From Gammaproteobacteria bacterium (GTDB lineage Bacteria > Pseudomonadota > Gammaproteobacteria > Tenderiales > Tenderiaceae), in contig JACQEP010000004.1 in the NCBI GenBank assembly GCA_016200485.1, positions 124,001 to 188,000 on the forward strand: a stretch of DNA of 64,000 nucleotides, given 5' to 3'. Shown piece by piece: positions 56,678-64,000 of this stretch. The translations under genes and the position numbers were made by a program. The notes under the pieces were generated by a model that saw nothing but the letters and a program-made list of their open reading frames with translations, ran no database searches and had not been told where the DNA came from. The first letter of the stretch is position 1; each line of letters starts with the position of its first letter.

Positions 56678-57685
56678 TTACAGTGAATTCCAGGTCACCG
56701 TTTTAGTATCGTCAACGATGCCGTCGCCATTTGAATCCGTTTCCAACCGGACATTCGTCGAATCAATAGTTGTCATGGTGATCTTCGTGTTATTCGCACC
56801 GGTAAGCACCATTACACCACTACTCGGATCATTCACACCAAGCCCCATAAATGGCGCGGTTGTCTTAGCAGTTACCGAACCACCCAGCTTAACGCTGGCC
56901 ATCTTCCCATCAAGTGCAAAGATATATTCGGTAGTGTTGTCGTTATCAGTGCCAGTGATAGCGAAATCGATCAACTGAATGGTGTCTGAACTATCGCTAA
57001 TAGTAAACGTATCTCCGCCTGCTAGCGCAGAGAATTCAAATTTGAACAACACATTATCCGAGGTGGACATTGTGATTGCGGCCGCACCATTCATTGTTGT
57101 GTTTTCTCCCGCCTCAGTCCACACAAAGTTGCTGTATGTTGTCTTAGCGGCATAGGACCATGCTCCACCCACAGTAAGATCACCCGTCACCGAAGTGAAT
57201 GCGATTGTCACCGAGCCATTAGTTTTTACGCCATCCTCAATGCAGTTATTCTCAATTATAGTAACTATATCATCCCCCATATCCGGTGTATCTTTATCAT
57301 CCCAGCCAGTATTGCGCGTACCACCACCAGGGCAATTCATCACAGGAAGCGAAATAACTGCTCTTGCCGTATTAGGAGTAAGCTGATTTTTCTGCGCCAG
57401 CGCCTTCATGACATTTTGATGAACCAAACCGCGCAGGTTGAAATGGGTACTTTCATCAGATGGACCAGAGAGACTTGCGACCAAGTTGCTGCCCCCCGTA
57501 TTTTTTCCTCCACTCCCTGCGGAGTAGGCCACGCCAGCTGCAGTTGCGGCATTGTTGCTGGTCAGCGAGACAGCGGATGTAGAGGCCGGGGCAGAACCAA
57601 CCCTTGGTTCCGCTTCCCCTCCCCCACCACAGGCCGCCAGTGTGGTTGCCAAAAACGCGGTGCCCAATATTCCGATCGATTTCAT
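56678..57685 (-). CDS. Hypothetical lipoprotein
   Basis: 335 residues starting with a lipoprotein signal MKSIGILGTAFLATTLAAC (lipobox LAAC, lipidated Cys19), then a Gly/Ser/Thr/Asn-rich, low-charge domain without similarity I recognise. A calcium-loop-like stretch DSNGDGIVDD lies near the end. Probably outer membrane or cell surface. A perfect GGGAGG site precedes the start. Confidence 0.7.
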   Translation of the reverse strand: MKSIGILGTAFLATTLAACGGGGEAEPRVGSAPASTSAVSLTSNNAATAAGVAYSAGSGGKNTGGSNLVASLSGPSDESTHFNLRGLVHQNVMKALAQKNQLTPNTARAVISLPVMNCPGGGTRNTGWDDKDTPDMGDDIVTIIENNCIEDGVKTNGSVTIAFTSVTGDLTVGGAWSYAAKTTYSNFVWTEAGENTTMNGAAAITMSTSDNVLFKFEFSALAGGDTFTISDSSDTIQLIDFAITGTDNDNTTEYIFALDGKMASVKLGGSVTAKTTAPFMGLGVNDPSSGVMVLTGANNTKITMTTIDSTNVRLETDSNGDGIVDDTKTVTWNSL

Positions 57686-57983
57686 AAAATATTTCCTCCC
57701 GTTATTTCTGATTGTTGATTTCTTTTAAGACTTATATATCTCCATTTATTGAAGCCATCCCCTAATAATCTTTTAGTGTTTTCAGAAAACGTGTATTTAT
57801 CCAGTATAGCCCGATACAGTTCATTATCCAGGCATGACTTGGTGCAGGAGCAGGATCAGCAAGATTACTAATGTGATATTTCAAATAGATTGATTACTGC
57901 CTGAGAACCTCTGATTAATAGACTAAACTTTATTGAGTAATGCAGAGAGGGGATAGCTGAACCTTCTCCCCAACGTCTTGTGA
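57686..57983. other. Intergenic region between the lipoprotein and pgpA genes
   Basis: About 300 bases, AT-rich, with no gene or clear signal apparent. Confidence 0.6.
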
Positions 57984-58460
57984 CTACAGAAGCCGAATGA
58001 TCAACTGCAACACCAATGCCGCATAAAGTGCCGCGACAACATCATCGACCATAATGCCAAAGCCGCCTTTCACTTGGCGATCGAGTTGGCGAATGGGAAA
58101 AGGTTTGGTGATATCAAACAAGCGAAATAATACAAACCCCATCAGCCACCACCAGCCTTCCACGGGAACTGCAATCATGGTGATTAAATAACCGACAATT
58201 TCATCCCAGACGATACCGGGATGGTCATGCACGTTGAGATCGCGGGCAGTGGTGTGGCAAATCCAAATTCCGAATACAAACATCAGGGCGACGACAGCCA
58301 GATAAAACATCATCGGCAAGCCCGCAAGCGCGAAGTAAATGGGCAATGCGATTATAGTCCCCCACGTGCCTGGCGCCTTGGGCATGACGCCGGCGCCAAA
58401 ACCAAAGGCGAGGATATGAATCGGATTGCGCCAATGTGGCGTGGGTAAGTTAGCTGCCAA
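57984..58460 (-). CDS. pgpA: Phosphatidylglycerophosphatase A
   Basis: Dephosphorylates phosphatidylglycerol phosphate in the inner membrane. 158 residues with four hydrophobic segments and the family motif pattern FGFGAGVMPKAPGTWGT and DDVVAALYAALVLQL. The start codon is TTG with GGGG upstream, overlapping the thiL stop by 11 bases; thiL-pgpA is a usual pair. Confidence 0.92.
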   Translation of the reverse strand: MAANLPTPHWRNPIHILAFGFGAGVMPKAPGTWGTIIALPIYFALAGLPMMFYLAVVALMFVFGIWICHTTARDLNVHDHPGIVWDEIVGYLITMIAVPVEGWWWLMGFVLFRLFDITKPFPIRQLDRQVKGGFGIMVDDVVAALYAALVLQLIIRLL

Positions 58461-59424
58461 AGTGTTGATACCCCGTTACAGCAAGTTTCTGATCCCGGCC
58501 TGCCAGATGTAACCGTAGGCCCGGTTTCGATTCAATCTGGCCGATACAGGCGCAGGGACAGCCGATGCGCTGCATGGCTTGTTCTACTTCTTGTCGCTGG
58601 TCAGCGGATGCGGTAAAGCACAATTCGTAATCGTCACCGGCGCTGATGGCCATCTGCCACCAGGCGTCACCGTTTTTCTTCAGCTCAGTGGCGACGGGTA
58701 GCTGTTCCAGATTTATGACTGCGCCAACCCCGCTCGCTTCCAAGATGTGCCCCAGATCCGCCGCCAGACCGTCGGAGACATCGATCGCGGCCGTGGCCAA
58801 CCCCCTGAGGGCCAATCCGGCATCGATTCGCGGCTGAGGTTTTTCAAGACGCTCGATGAAATAGGCAGCGTTTTCGATCTTGCGGGCAGGATGTCCGCGG
58901 TCCAAATCAAGCCGCAATTTCAATCCTATTCCGGCATCACCTATCTGCCCGGTCACAAAGATCAAATCGCCTATATTGGCCTTTGACCTCATCAACGCCT
59001 GCCCCGTCGGCACCAGACCCGCAATTTGCACGGATACTGTGAGCGGGCCACGGCAGGTATCTCCGCCAATAAGTTGCAGCTGGTAACGTTCCGCCAGCTC
59101 AAAAAATCCGGCGGCAAAGGCTGCCAGCCAATCGGCATTGGATTCTGGCAAGGTCAGCGCCAAAGTCGCCCATGCTGGCTCCGCCCCCATCGCTGCCAGA
59201 TCGCTGAGATTGACGGCCAGGGATTTATAACCGATGTGCGCAGGAGATGTATCCACTGGGAAATGAACACCGGCAACCAGAGTATCAATCGCCACCACCA
59301 GCTGCTGACCTGCGGGCACTGTGACCAACGCGGCGTCATCACCGATACCTAAATCAACATCGCTGCGTTGAACACGTTGCTGCTTGAAGAAGCGTTCGAT
59401 CAAGCCGAATTCGGTCAAGGCCAT
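58450..59424 (-). CDS. thiL: Thiamine-monophosphate kinase
   Basis: Phosphorylates thiamine monophosphate to the diphosphate, the cofactor that Dxs uses. About 324 residues; opening MALTEFGLIERFF, the GIGDDAALV motif, IGGDTCRGPLTVSV and DVSDGLAADLGHILEASGVGA. The ATG at 59424 is used because it fits family length; the frame continues upstream without similarity. Confidence 0.95.
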   Translation of the reverse strand: MALTEFGLIERFFKQQRVQRSDVDLGIGDDAALVTVPAGQQLVVAIDTLVAGVHFPVDTSPAHIGYKSLAVNLSDLAAMGAEPAWATLALTLPESNADWLAAFAAGFFELAERYQLQLIGGDTCRGPLTVSVQIAGLVPTGQALMRSKANIGDLIFVTGQIGDAGIGLKLRLDLDRGHPARKIENAAYFIERLEKPQPRIDAGLALRGLATAAIDVSDGLAADLGHILEASGVGAVINLEQLPVATELKKNGDAWWQMAISAGDDYELCFTASADQRQEVEQAMQRIGCPCACIGQIESKPGLRLHLAGRDQKLAVTGYQHFGS

Positions 59425-59722
59425 AAAGCTTTTTGATCCCCTTCCTGCTTTCGCGCTGAATACATCGGCATTTATACAAGGTACGACGAGAAAGAAATAC
59501 ACGTTACTCTGTCGGCGGTTTCAACCACCCCTTCCGCTTCGCGTCCACATCCCGCCCGGGGTGCGCGTGCGCACCCGTTCGTCGGGAAAAAGGTCCACTG
59601 GACCTTTTTCTCTCCCTCCTCACCCTTATCCAAGGAGGGGAGAGAAACTCTCCTCCTCCCGAAGGGGTGGGGTGGTGGGCTTAGGGCCACCTAACCCACT
59701 CTACATTATGTTGTGACGATGA
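59425..59722. other. Intergenic region between thiL and nusB
   Basis: Contains a 25-bp palindrome (59586-59610) with T run on both sides, and C-rich repeated blocks TCTCCCTCCTC / GGAGGGGAGAG and GGGGTGGGGTGG. No gene. The palindrome could end transcription on either strand. Confidence 0.75.
59586..59610. terminator. Bidirectional hairpin between nusB and thiL
   Basis: Perfect palindrome GAAAAAGGTCCA-C-TGGACCTTTTTC: a GGTCC/GGACC stem flanked by five A on one side and five T on the other, the form of an intrinsic terminator on both strands. Confidence 0.6.
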
Positions 59723-60166
59723 TTACTTGGATTTGGATTTTGCCGAACTCTGAATTTCCACTGCCCGGACTTGTTGCGCTACTTTATCCAGGACACCGTT
59801 GACGTATTTAAAACCCTGCTCGGCGCCGAAGACCTTCACCGCCTCCAATGCCTCATTGATGGCAACGCGATAAGGCACTTCCGGCTTAAACATCAGCTCG
59901 TACGCCCCCATGCGCAACACGGCGCGCTCAACCCCATCGACTTCCTCGACGGAGCGATCAAGATAGGCTTGCAGACACGTATCCAGTTGATCCAGATGCG
60001 TAACGACGCCATAGAGCAGGTCCTTGAAATAAGGGATGCTGACCTTGCCCATATTGCGCTCGACCAGAAATTGCTCGAAGATTTCAACAAGATCATTGCC
60101 GGTCACTTGCCATTGATAGATGGCCTGCACCGCGCAATGTCGCGCTTTGGAACGGGAACGACTCAA
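59723..60166 (-). CDS. nusB: Transcription antitermination protein NusB
   Basis: Part of the rRNA antitermination complex with NusE/S10. 147 residues; SRSKARHCAVQAIYQWQVTG at the start and VDGVERAVLRMGAYELMF, VPYRVAINEALEAVKVFGA characteristic. The start is TTG with GGAGAA upstream. Directly after ribH, the standard ribH-nusB order. Confidence 0.95.
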   Translation of the reverse strand: MSRSRSKARHCAVQAIYQWQVTGNDLVEIFEQFLVERNMGKVSIPYFKDLLYGVVTHLDQLDTCLQAYLDRSVEEVDGVERAVLRMGAYELMFKPEVPYRVAINEALEAVKVFGAEQGFKYVNGVLDKVAQQVRAVEIQSSAKSKSK

Positions 60167-60209
60167 AAAAATTCTCCAACGATGAGTAGCGTTGCTGTGT
60201 CAGCAATGC

Positions 60210-60689
60210 TTACAGTGAATCCACTTTCCGCAAAACATTGACCATTTCAATGGCCGACATTGCGGCTTCGACACCTTTATTTCCGGCCTTGGTACCGGAA
60301 CGCTCAATCGCCTGCTCAATGGTATCGACGGTCAAGACGCCAAACGCGACCGGCACATTAAATTGCAATGCCGCGCTAGAAACACCTTTGACAGCCTCTC
60401 CAGCCACATATTCAAAGTGTGGTGTACCACCCCGAATCACCGCACCAATAGCGATGATAGCGTCGTGTTTCTTTTTCTGAGCCACACGTTGTACGGCCAA
60501 GGGCAATTCAAAAGCCCCCGGAACGTGAATCAGATCGATGTCCTTGACCTTGACGCCATGGCGCACCAGGCAATCGATGGCACCGGCGATCAGATGATCG
60601 ACCACGAAGCTGTTAAAGCGGCTGGCGACAATGGCAAACCGTGCCCCTGTGGCATTGAAATCACCTTCGATCCGATTAACTTCGTGCAT
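60210..60689 (-). CDS. ribH: 6,7-dimethyl-8-ribityllumazine synthase
   Basis: Penultimate riboflavin step, forming the lumazine. 159 residues with [36 protein letters not shown] and [27 protein letters not shown] precedes the ATG. It lies about 200 bases after ribB. Confidence 0.96.
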   Translation of the reverse strand: MHEVNRIEGDFNATGARFAIVASRFNSFVVDHLIAGAIDCLVRHGVKVKDIDLIHVPGAFELPLAVQRVAQKKKHDAIIAIGAVIRGGTPHFEYVAGEAVKGVSSAALQFNVPVAFGVLTVDTIEQAIERSGTKAGNKGVEAAMSAIEMVNVLRKVDSL

Positions 60690-60814
60690 TTTTTATCCTT
60701 TCAATGCGAATTCCGGGATGTCGCCAAACTTCGCTCTCCGTCACCCCTGGGTTGCACTATCGCTTAACCCAGGCTACAAAACATTATCTCATTATTGATC
60801 CCCTCACCCCAACC

Positions 60815-60831
60815 CTCTCCCTGAGGGAGAG
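60815..60831. repeat. CTCTCCC hairpin between ribB and ribH
   Basis: CTCTCCCTGAGGGAGAG: seven-base stem with TGA loop, preceded by CCTCACCCCAACC. Related C-rich blocks occur at 43699 and 59611. Confidence 0.5.
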
Positions 60832-60885
60832 AGAGTATTTCGGCGAGCTATCAATTTCTACGCCAATGATATAGCGGCCGCTATT

Positions 60886-61998
60886 CTAACTGTCCTGAAT
60901 ATATTCCACTACTTCCAGGCCAAATCCGGGCAAACCGTGGAGCTTACGCGGCGCCCCGACCACCCTCATCCGGCGCACCCCAAGGTCAGCCAGGATCCGT
61001 GCCCCGACCCCATAACTGCGCAGGTCTACGACCTGGGGCGGCCGCGGCAGGGTTACCCCGCGATCCTGGAGCTGATAGTCACGGATACGGCGCACCAGCT
61101 CATCCGGTTTTTCCTGCCGCCGCAGCAAGACCACGACGGCATTGTCCTCATTGGTAATGTGTTCCATAGCCACCTTCAGCGGCATCCCGCAATCGCCGCG
61201 CTGCGCGCCAATGAGATCGCTCATCGTATCGGTCAGATGCACCCGCACCGTCACTGGCGCCTCGCCCTCAACCCGCCCTTTAACCAGGGCCAGATGCAAA
61301 CCTTGATCGACATAATCCTGATAGGCATATAAATGAAACTCGCCATACTCCGTCGCCAGATTACACTCGGCCACGCGCTCAACCGTACGCTCATGACGCA
61401 ATCGATATTGAATCAAATCGGCGACCGTTCCCAACTTCAGCCCATGCTCGCGGGCAAAGACTTCCAGTTGTGGCCGTCGCGCCATGCTGCCATCGTCATT
61501 GAGGATTTCGATAATCACCGATGCCGGCTCAAACCCCGCCAGCCTCGCCAAATCACAACCGGCCTCGGTATGTCCGGCGCGCGTCAAAACGCCCCCCTGT
61601 TGCGCCATCAACGGGAAGATGTGTCCCGGCTGCACAATGTCTTCCGGCTTGGCACTGGGATTTACCGCCGCTTGCACCGTCGTTGCACGATCCGCAGCAG
61701 AAATGCCTGTGGTCACGCCCTGCGCTGCCTCGATCGAAACCGTGAAGTTGGTGGCATGTTTGGCATTGGTATCCGCCACCATCAGTGGCAACCGCAATTG
61801 CTCACAACGTTCACGCGTTAACGTCAGGCAAATCAAACCACGTGCATAACGCGCCATGAAATTGATATCTTCCGGCCGCACACATTGCGCCGCCATCACC
61901 AGATCGCCCTCATTTTCGCGATCTTCATCATCCATCAGCACCACCATTTTACCCTGGCGGATGTCAGCGATGATTTCTTCAACGGTATTCAGTTTCAT
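60886..61998 (-). CDS. ribB: 3,4-dihydroxy-2-butanone-4-phosphate synthase with degenerate GTP cyclohydrolase II domain (RibBX type)
   Basis: Makes the four-carbon riboflavin precursor from ribulose 5-phosphate. 370 residues: the RibB domain (1-205) with DDEDRENEGDLVMAA and GHTEAGCDLARLAG; then a RibA-like domain (about 206-365) lacking the zinc cysteines. The usual SECLTGD...RCDCG reads HLTDTMSD...RGDCG here, with only one cysteine left, and the GRGIGL block is absent. GTP cyclohydrolase II activity is therefore unlikely; a separate ribA is expected elsewhere, as in Pseudomonas-like RibBX proteins. Confidence 0.92.
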   Translation of the reverse strand: MKLNTVEEIIADIRQGKMVVLMDDEDRENEGDLVMAAQCVRPEDINFMARYARGLICLTLTRERCEQLRLPLMVADTNAKHATNFTVSIEAAQGVTTGISAADRATTVQAAVNPSAKPEDIVQPGHIFPLMAQQGGVLTRAGHTEAGCDLARLAGFEPASVIIEILNDDGSMARRPQLEVFAREHGLKLGTVADLIQYRLRHERTVERVAECNLATEYGEFHLYAYQDYVDQGLHLALVKGRVEGEAPVTVRVHLTDTMSDLIGAQRGDCGMPLKVAMEHITNEDNAVVVLLRRQEKPDELVRRIRDYQLQDRGVTLPRPPQVVDLRSYGVGARILADLGVRRMRVVGAPRKLHGLPGFGLEVVEYIQDS

Positions 61999-62004
61999 CG
62001 CGAT

Positions 62005-62667
62005 TCAATCCTTGAGATAACCATGCGCGCGTAATAATTCCAGACTCACGCCTGTTTGCCCTGGTTGCGCTGCACGTTCACCCAGCAATAAACGCTCAAG
62101 ATAACGGGCGATGATATCGACCTCAATATTCACGCGTCGATCAACGGTATATTCGCCGATGGTCGTCAGCGTTGCCGTGTGCGGAATGATATTCATTTCA
62201 AAACAGGCGCCATCAACGGCATTCACGGTCAAACTGACGCCATCGACACAAATTGAACCTTTGACCGCAATATATTTGGCCAAGGCGTCCGGCACGCGGA
62301 TAGTGAAACGGATCGACTCACCGACTGCTTCACGCCGCTCAATCACTCCCACGCCATCCACATGGCCGCTGACCAGATGGCCACCTAAACGTGTGGTCGG
62401 TGTTAATGCCTTTTCCAGATTGACACGCCGACCGACAGTAAACTCACCGATCGTGGTGCGACTCAATGATTCCGCCGATACGTCCATTGCAAAACCAACG
62501 GCATCATGCGCCACTGCCGTCAGGCAAACACCATCCACCGCAATGCTATCCCCCAATGCGATATCGGAAAGACCCAACGCCGGCGCGTCTATGCGCAAAC
62601 GGCGATCAGCGCCTTTGGCAGTAATCGTGGCAATGGTTCCCGTTTGTTCGATAATGCCGGTAAACAT
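62005..62667 (-). CDS. ribE: Riboflavin synthase alpha chain
   Basis: Final riboflavin step by dismutation of lumazine. 220 residues with two repeated lumazine-binding domains: MFTGIIEQTGTI, DSIAVDGVCLTAV and RVNLEKAL in the first, GSICVDGVSLTVN and RRVNIEVDI in the second. ATG at 62667 with AAGGA; the frame runs on upstream to no known sequence. Seven bases before ribB. Confidence 0.95.
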   Translation of the reverse strand: MFTGIIEQTGTIATITAKGADRRLRIDAPALGLSDIALGDSIAVDGVCLTAVAHDAVGFAMDVSAESLSRTTIGEFTVGRRVNLEKALTPTTRLGGHLVSGHVDGVGVIERREAVGESIRFTIRVPDALAKYIAVKGSICVDGVSLTVNAVDGACFEMNIIPHTATLTTIGEYTVDRRVNIEVDIIARYLERLLLGERAAQPGQTGVSLELLRAHGYLKD

Positions 62668-62689
62668 GATGCTTACTTTCCTTAAAACA

Positions 62690-62788
62690 AAAAATCTAAC
62701 GCAGAGACGCAAAGACGCGGAGAAAAGCAACTCAAGGGCTGAATCTTTCTAACATCTCTGCGTCTTTGCGCCTCCGCGTCGGATTTTT
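62690..62788. repeat. Intergenic inverted repeat (GCAAAGACGCG family) between ribD and ribE
   Basis: A 33-base arm (62690-62722) and an inverted 33-base arm (62756-62788) with about five mismatches; core GCAGAGACGCAAAGACGCGG. Another copy of one arm at 63926-63961, related modules at 47445. A large stem-loop in the rib mRNA. Confidence 0.8.
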
Positions 62789-62805
62789 GGGTTTTAACGG
62801 TTAAC

Positions 62806-63909
62806 TCACTGCACAGGCCGTGCCGTCAACCGCAAATCCTGCCCTACCATCCGCACATCCAGAATTTCCAGCGCGACACGTTGTGTCATTTGCTCAATCA
62901 CCGGCAAATGAAACAACGGGCGCGCCGTTTGTCCCAACAAATGCGGTGCCATGTACAAAATAATCTCATCCACCAATCCCGCCGCCAACAAGGCGCCGTT
63001 CAGGGCGGGGCCGGCTTCAACCAGCAAATCGTTAATTTCGCGCCGCGCCAATTCCTGCAACAAACGTGTCAAATCCAGATGGCGGCCACTATGATCGTAA
63101 CCGGTTTCGATGATGCTGGCACCTGCCTTGATCAACGCTCCTTTGCGGCCTGAGTCAGCCTCGGCGCAACCCACCCAGATTTCACCCGACACCGAAAACA
63201 GTTTTGCCGTTGACGGCAAACGCAAACGGCTATCTACAATCACCCGTACCGGTTGCCGCGTCACCTCTGGTAACCGCACATCAAGCAACGGATCATCCGC
63301 CAAAACCGTTTCGATACTGCTTAAAATTGCCGCACTTGATGCCCGTAACCGTTGCACATCCTGACGGGCGGCATCACTGCTGATCCATTGACTCACGCCC
63401 GACGCCAGCGCGGTATGACCATCAAGACTCATCGCCAACTTGCAGCGCACAAAAGGACGCTCGCGGCGACAGCGGCTGATAAATCCGGCATTCAGCGCCG
63501 ACGCTTGTTCCGCCAACAAACCAATCTCAACGTCAATGCCCGCTGCCCGCAACTGCGCCACACCACGGCCGGCCACTTGCGGAAACGGGTCTTCCATCGC
63601 CACCACCACCCGCGCCACTTCAGCCGCCGTTAATGCCTCGGTACAAGGTGGTGTGCGACCATGATGGCTGCACGGTTCAAGGGTGACATATACTGTCGCG
63701 CCGTGCGCCCACACCCCTGCTTCACGTAACGCAAATATCTCGGCATGAGATTCACCCGCACGTTCATGCCAACCCTCACCTACGACCCTGCCATCCTTGA
63801 CGATGACACAACCGACGCGGGGATTAGGATGCGTCGTATTGATTCCGCGCGCGGCAAGCTCCAGCGCTCGCGCCATGTAACGGTAATCATCTGCGGAAAA
63901 TGCGGTCAT
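62806..63909 (-). CDS. ribD: Bifunctional diaminohydroxyphosphoribosylaminopyrimidine deaminase/reductase
   Basis: Second and third riboflavin steps. 367 residues: N-terminal deaminase with the zinc motif HAE (SHAEIFALREAG) and PCSHHGRTPPC, then reductase domain with RCKLAMSLDGHTALASG and LLVEAGPALNGALL. First gene of the ribD-ribE-ribB-ribH-nusB series seen here; its upstream region is cut by the window end. No FMN riboswitch was visible in the ~90 bases that remain. Confidence 0.96.
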   Translation of the reverse strand: MTAFSADDYRYMARALELAARGINTTHPNPRVGCVIVKDGRVVGEGWHERAGESHAEIFALREAGVWAHGATVYVTLEPCSHHGRTPPCTEALTAAEVARVVVAMEDPFPQVAGRGVAQLRAAGIDVEIGLLAEQASALNAGFISRCRRERPFVRCKLAMSLDGHTALASGVSQWISSDAARQDVQRLRASSAAILSSIETVLADDPLLDVRLPEVTRQPVRVIVDSRLRLPSTAKLFSVSGEIWVGCAEADSGRKGALIKAGASIIETGYDHSGRHLDLTRLLQELARREINDLLVEAGPALNGALLAAGLVDEIILYMAPHLLGQTARPLFHLPVIEQMTQRVALEILDVRMVGQDLRLTARPVQ

Positions 63910-63925
63910 GGGAAAGGATTACACC

Positions 63926-63961
63926 TAAAAAATTCCAACGCTGAGGCGCAAAGACGCAGAG
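63926..63961. repeat. One arm of the GCAAAGACGCG-family repeat upstream of ribD
   Basis: AAAAAATTCCAACGCTGAGG followed by CGCAAAGACGCAGAG, matching an arm of the repeat at 62690-62788. The second arm may lie beyond the window. Confidence 0.7.
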
Positions 63962-64000
63962 AAAACCCAGGTAAAAGAAAAAATGGGACTTCAATTTGGC

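Noticed and set aside
60690..60885. Possible FMN riboswitch before ribH, or upstream of ribB or ribD
   Set aside because: No conserved AGGGCGGGG...CCCACCGGCGG pattern was seen in the gaps that are visible.
1..64000. CRISPR arrays, tRNA or rRNA genes
   Set aside because: No regularly spaced direct repeats with unique spacers, no cloverleaf or rRNA signature found by eye; a tRNA scan would settle this.

Overview
The window is a chromosomal segment of a Gram-negative bacterium, almost certainly a gammaproteobacterium. Supporting evidence is the order ffh-rpsP-rimM-trmD-rplS, the pairs parC/parE and xseB-ispA-dxs, a RibB with a degenerate GTP cyclohydrolase II-like tail, a PhoP/PhoQ-like pair, and a CysI-type sulfite reductase followed by its DUF934 partner. 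Periplasmic c-type cytochromes, a cupredoxin, a di-heme peroxidase and a SulP permease fit a respiratory, possibly chemolithotrophic lifestyle. The species cannot be fixed from the sequence. I saw no rRNA, tRNA, CRISPR array, transposase or complete prophage.

Layout: 0-2 kb, cysI (cut by the window edge) and DUF934. 2-6 kb, dsbC, xerD, ogt and a secreted helical-repeat protein. 6-9.5 kb, the ribosome/SRP cluster rplS-trmD-rimM-rpsP-ffh (minus strand). 9.5-12.6 kb, a metallo-beta-lactamase-fold enzyme, a CcsA-like membrane protein and a CorB/HlyC-type CBS protein. 12.6-21.9 kb, a complete seven-gene Wsp-type surface/c-di-GMP signalling operon. 22-28.8 kb, DUF1249, an MFS permease, nudF, a Lon protease, a NinX/DUF2591-like protein, a spermidine-synthase-like protein and a tiny YjfB-like protein. 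28.9-32.5 kb, a two-component system, a monoheme cytochrome and htpX. 32.8-36.8 kb, a SulP permease convergent with parC. 37-39.8 kb, a redox cluster of two di-heme cytochromes, a cupredoxin and a di-heme peroxidase. 39.8-43.6 kb, a chemoreceptor and parE. 43.8-46.2 kb, DUF3501, an Fe-S oxidoreductase and rubrerythrin. 46.3-50.7 kb, xseB-ispA-dxs-queD-folE2. 51-57.7 kb is more accessory: a GGDEF-EAL protein, a DUF3820-type pair, a decayed EAL fragment, a cold-shock gene, two unknown genes and a lipoprotein. 58-64 kb, the riboflavin/thiamine operon ribD-ribE-ribB-ribH-nusB-thiL-pgpA.

The most striking system is the Wsp-type operon. Its receptor carries a periplasmic CxxCH c-type heme motif and three successive HAMP-like units. 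Its CheA hybrid has two complete phosphotransfer (Hpt) domains. Its output is a receiver-GGDEF cyclase with an intact catalytic site and I-site. This looks like a redox- or ligand-sensing version of the Wsp pathway, linking periplasmic heme chemistry to c-di-GMP. Other c-type cytochrome genes lie nearby, and a membrane GGDEF-EAL protein at 51 kb could work on the same second messenger.

Intergenic regions hold several dispersed palindrome families: a 28-bp GTAGGGGCG palindrome, GCAAAGACG-type inverted repeats, and C-rich 'CTCTCCC' hairpins. An 11-G tract lies upstream of the second chemoreceptor gene.
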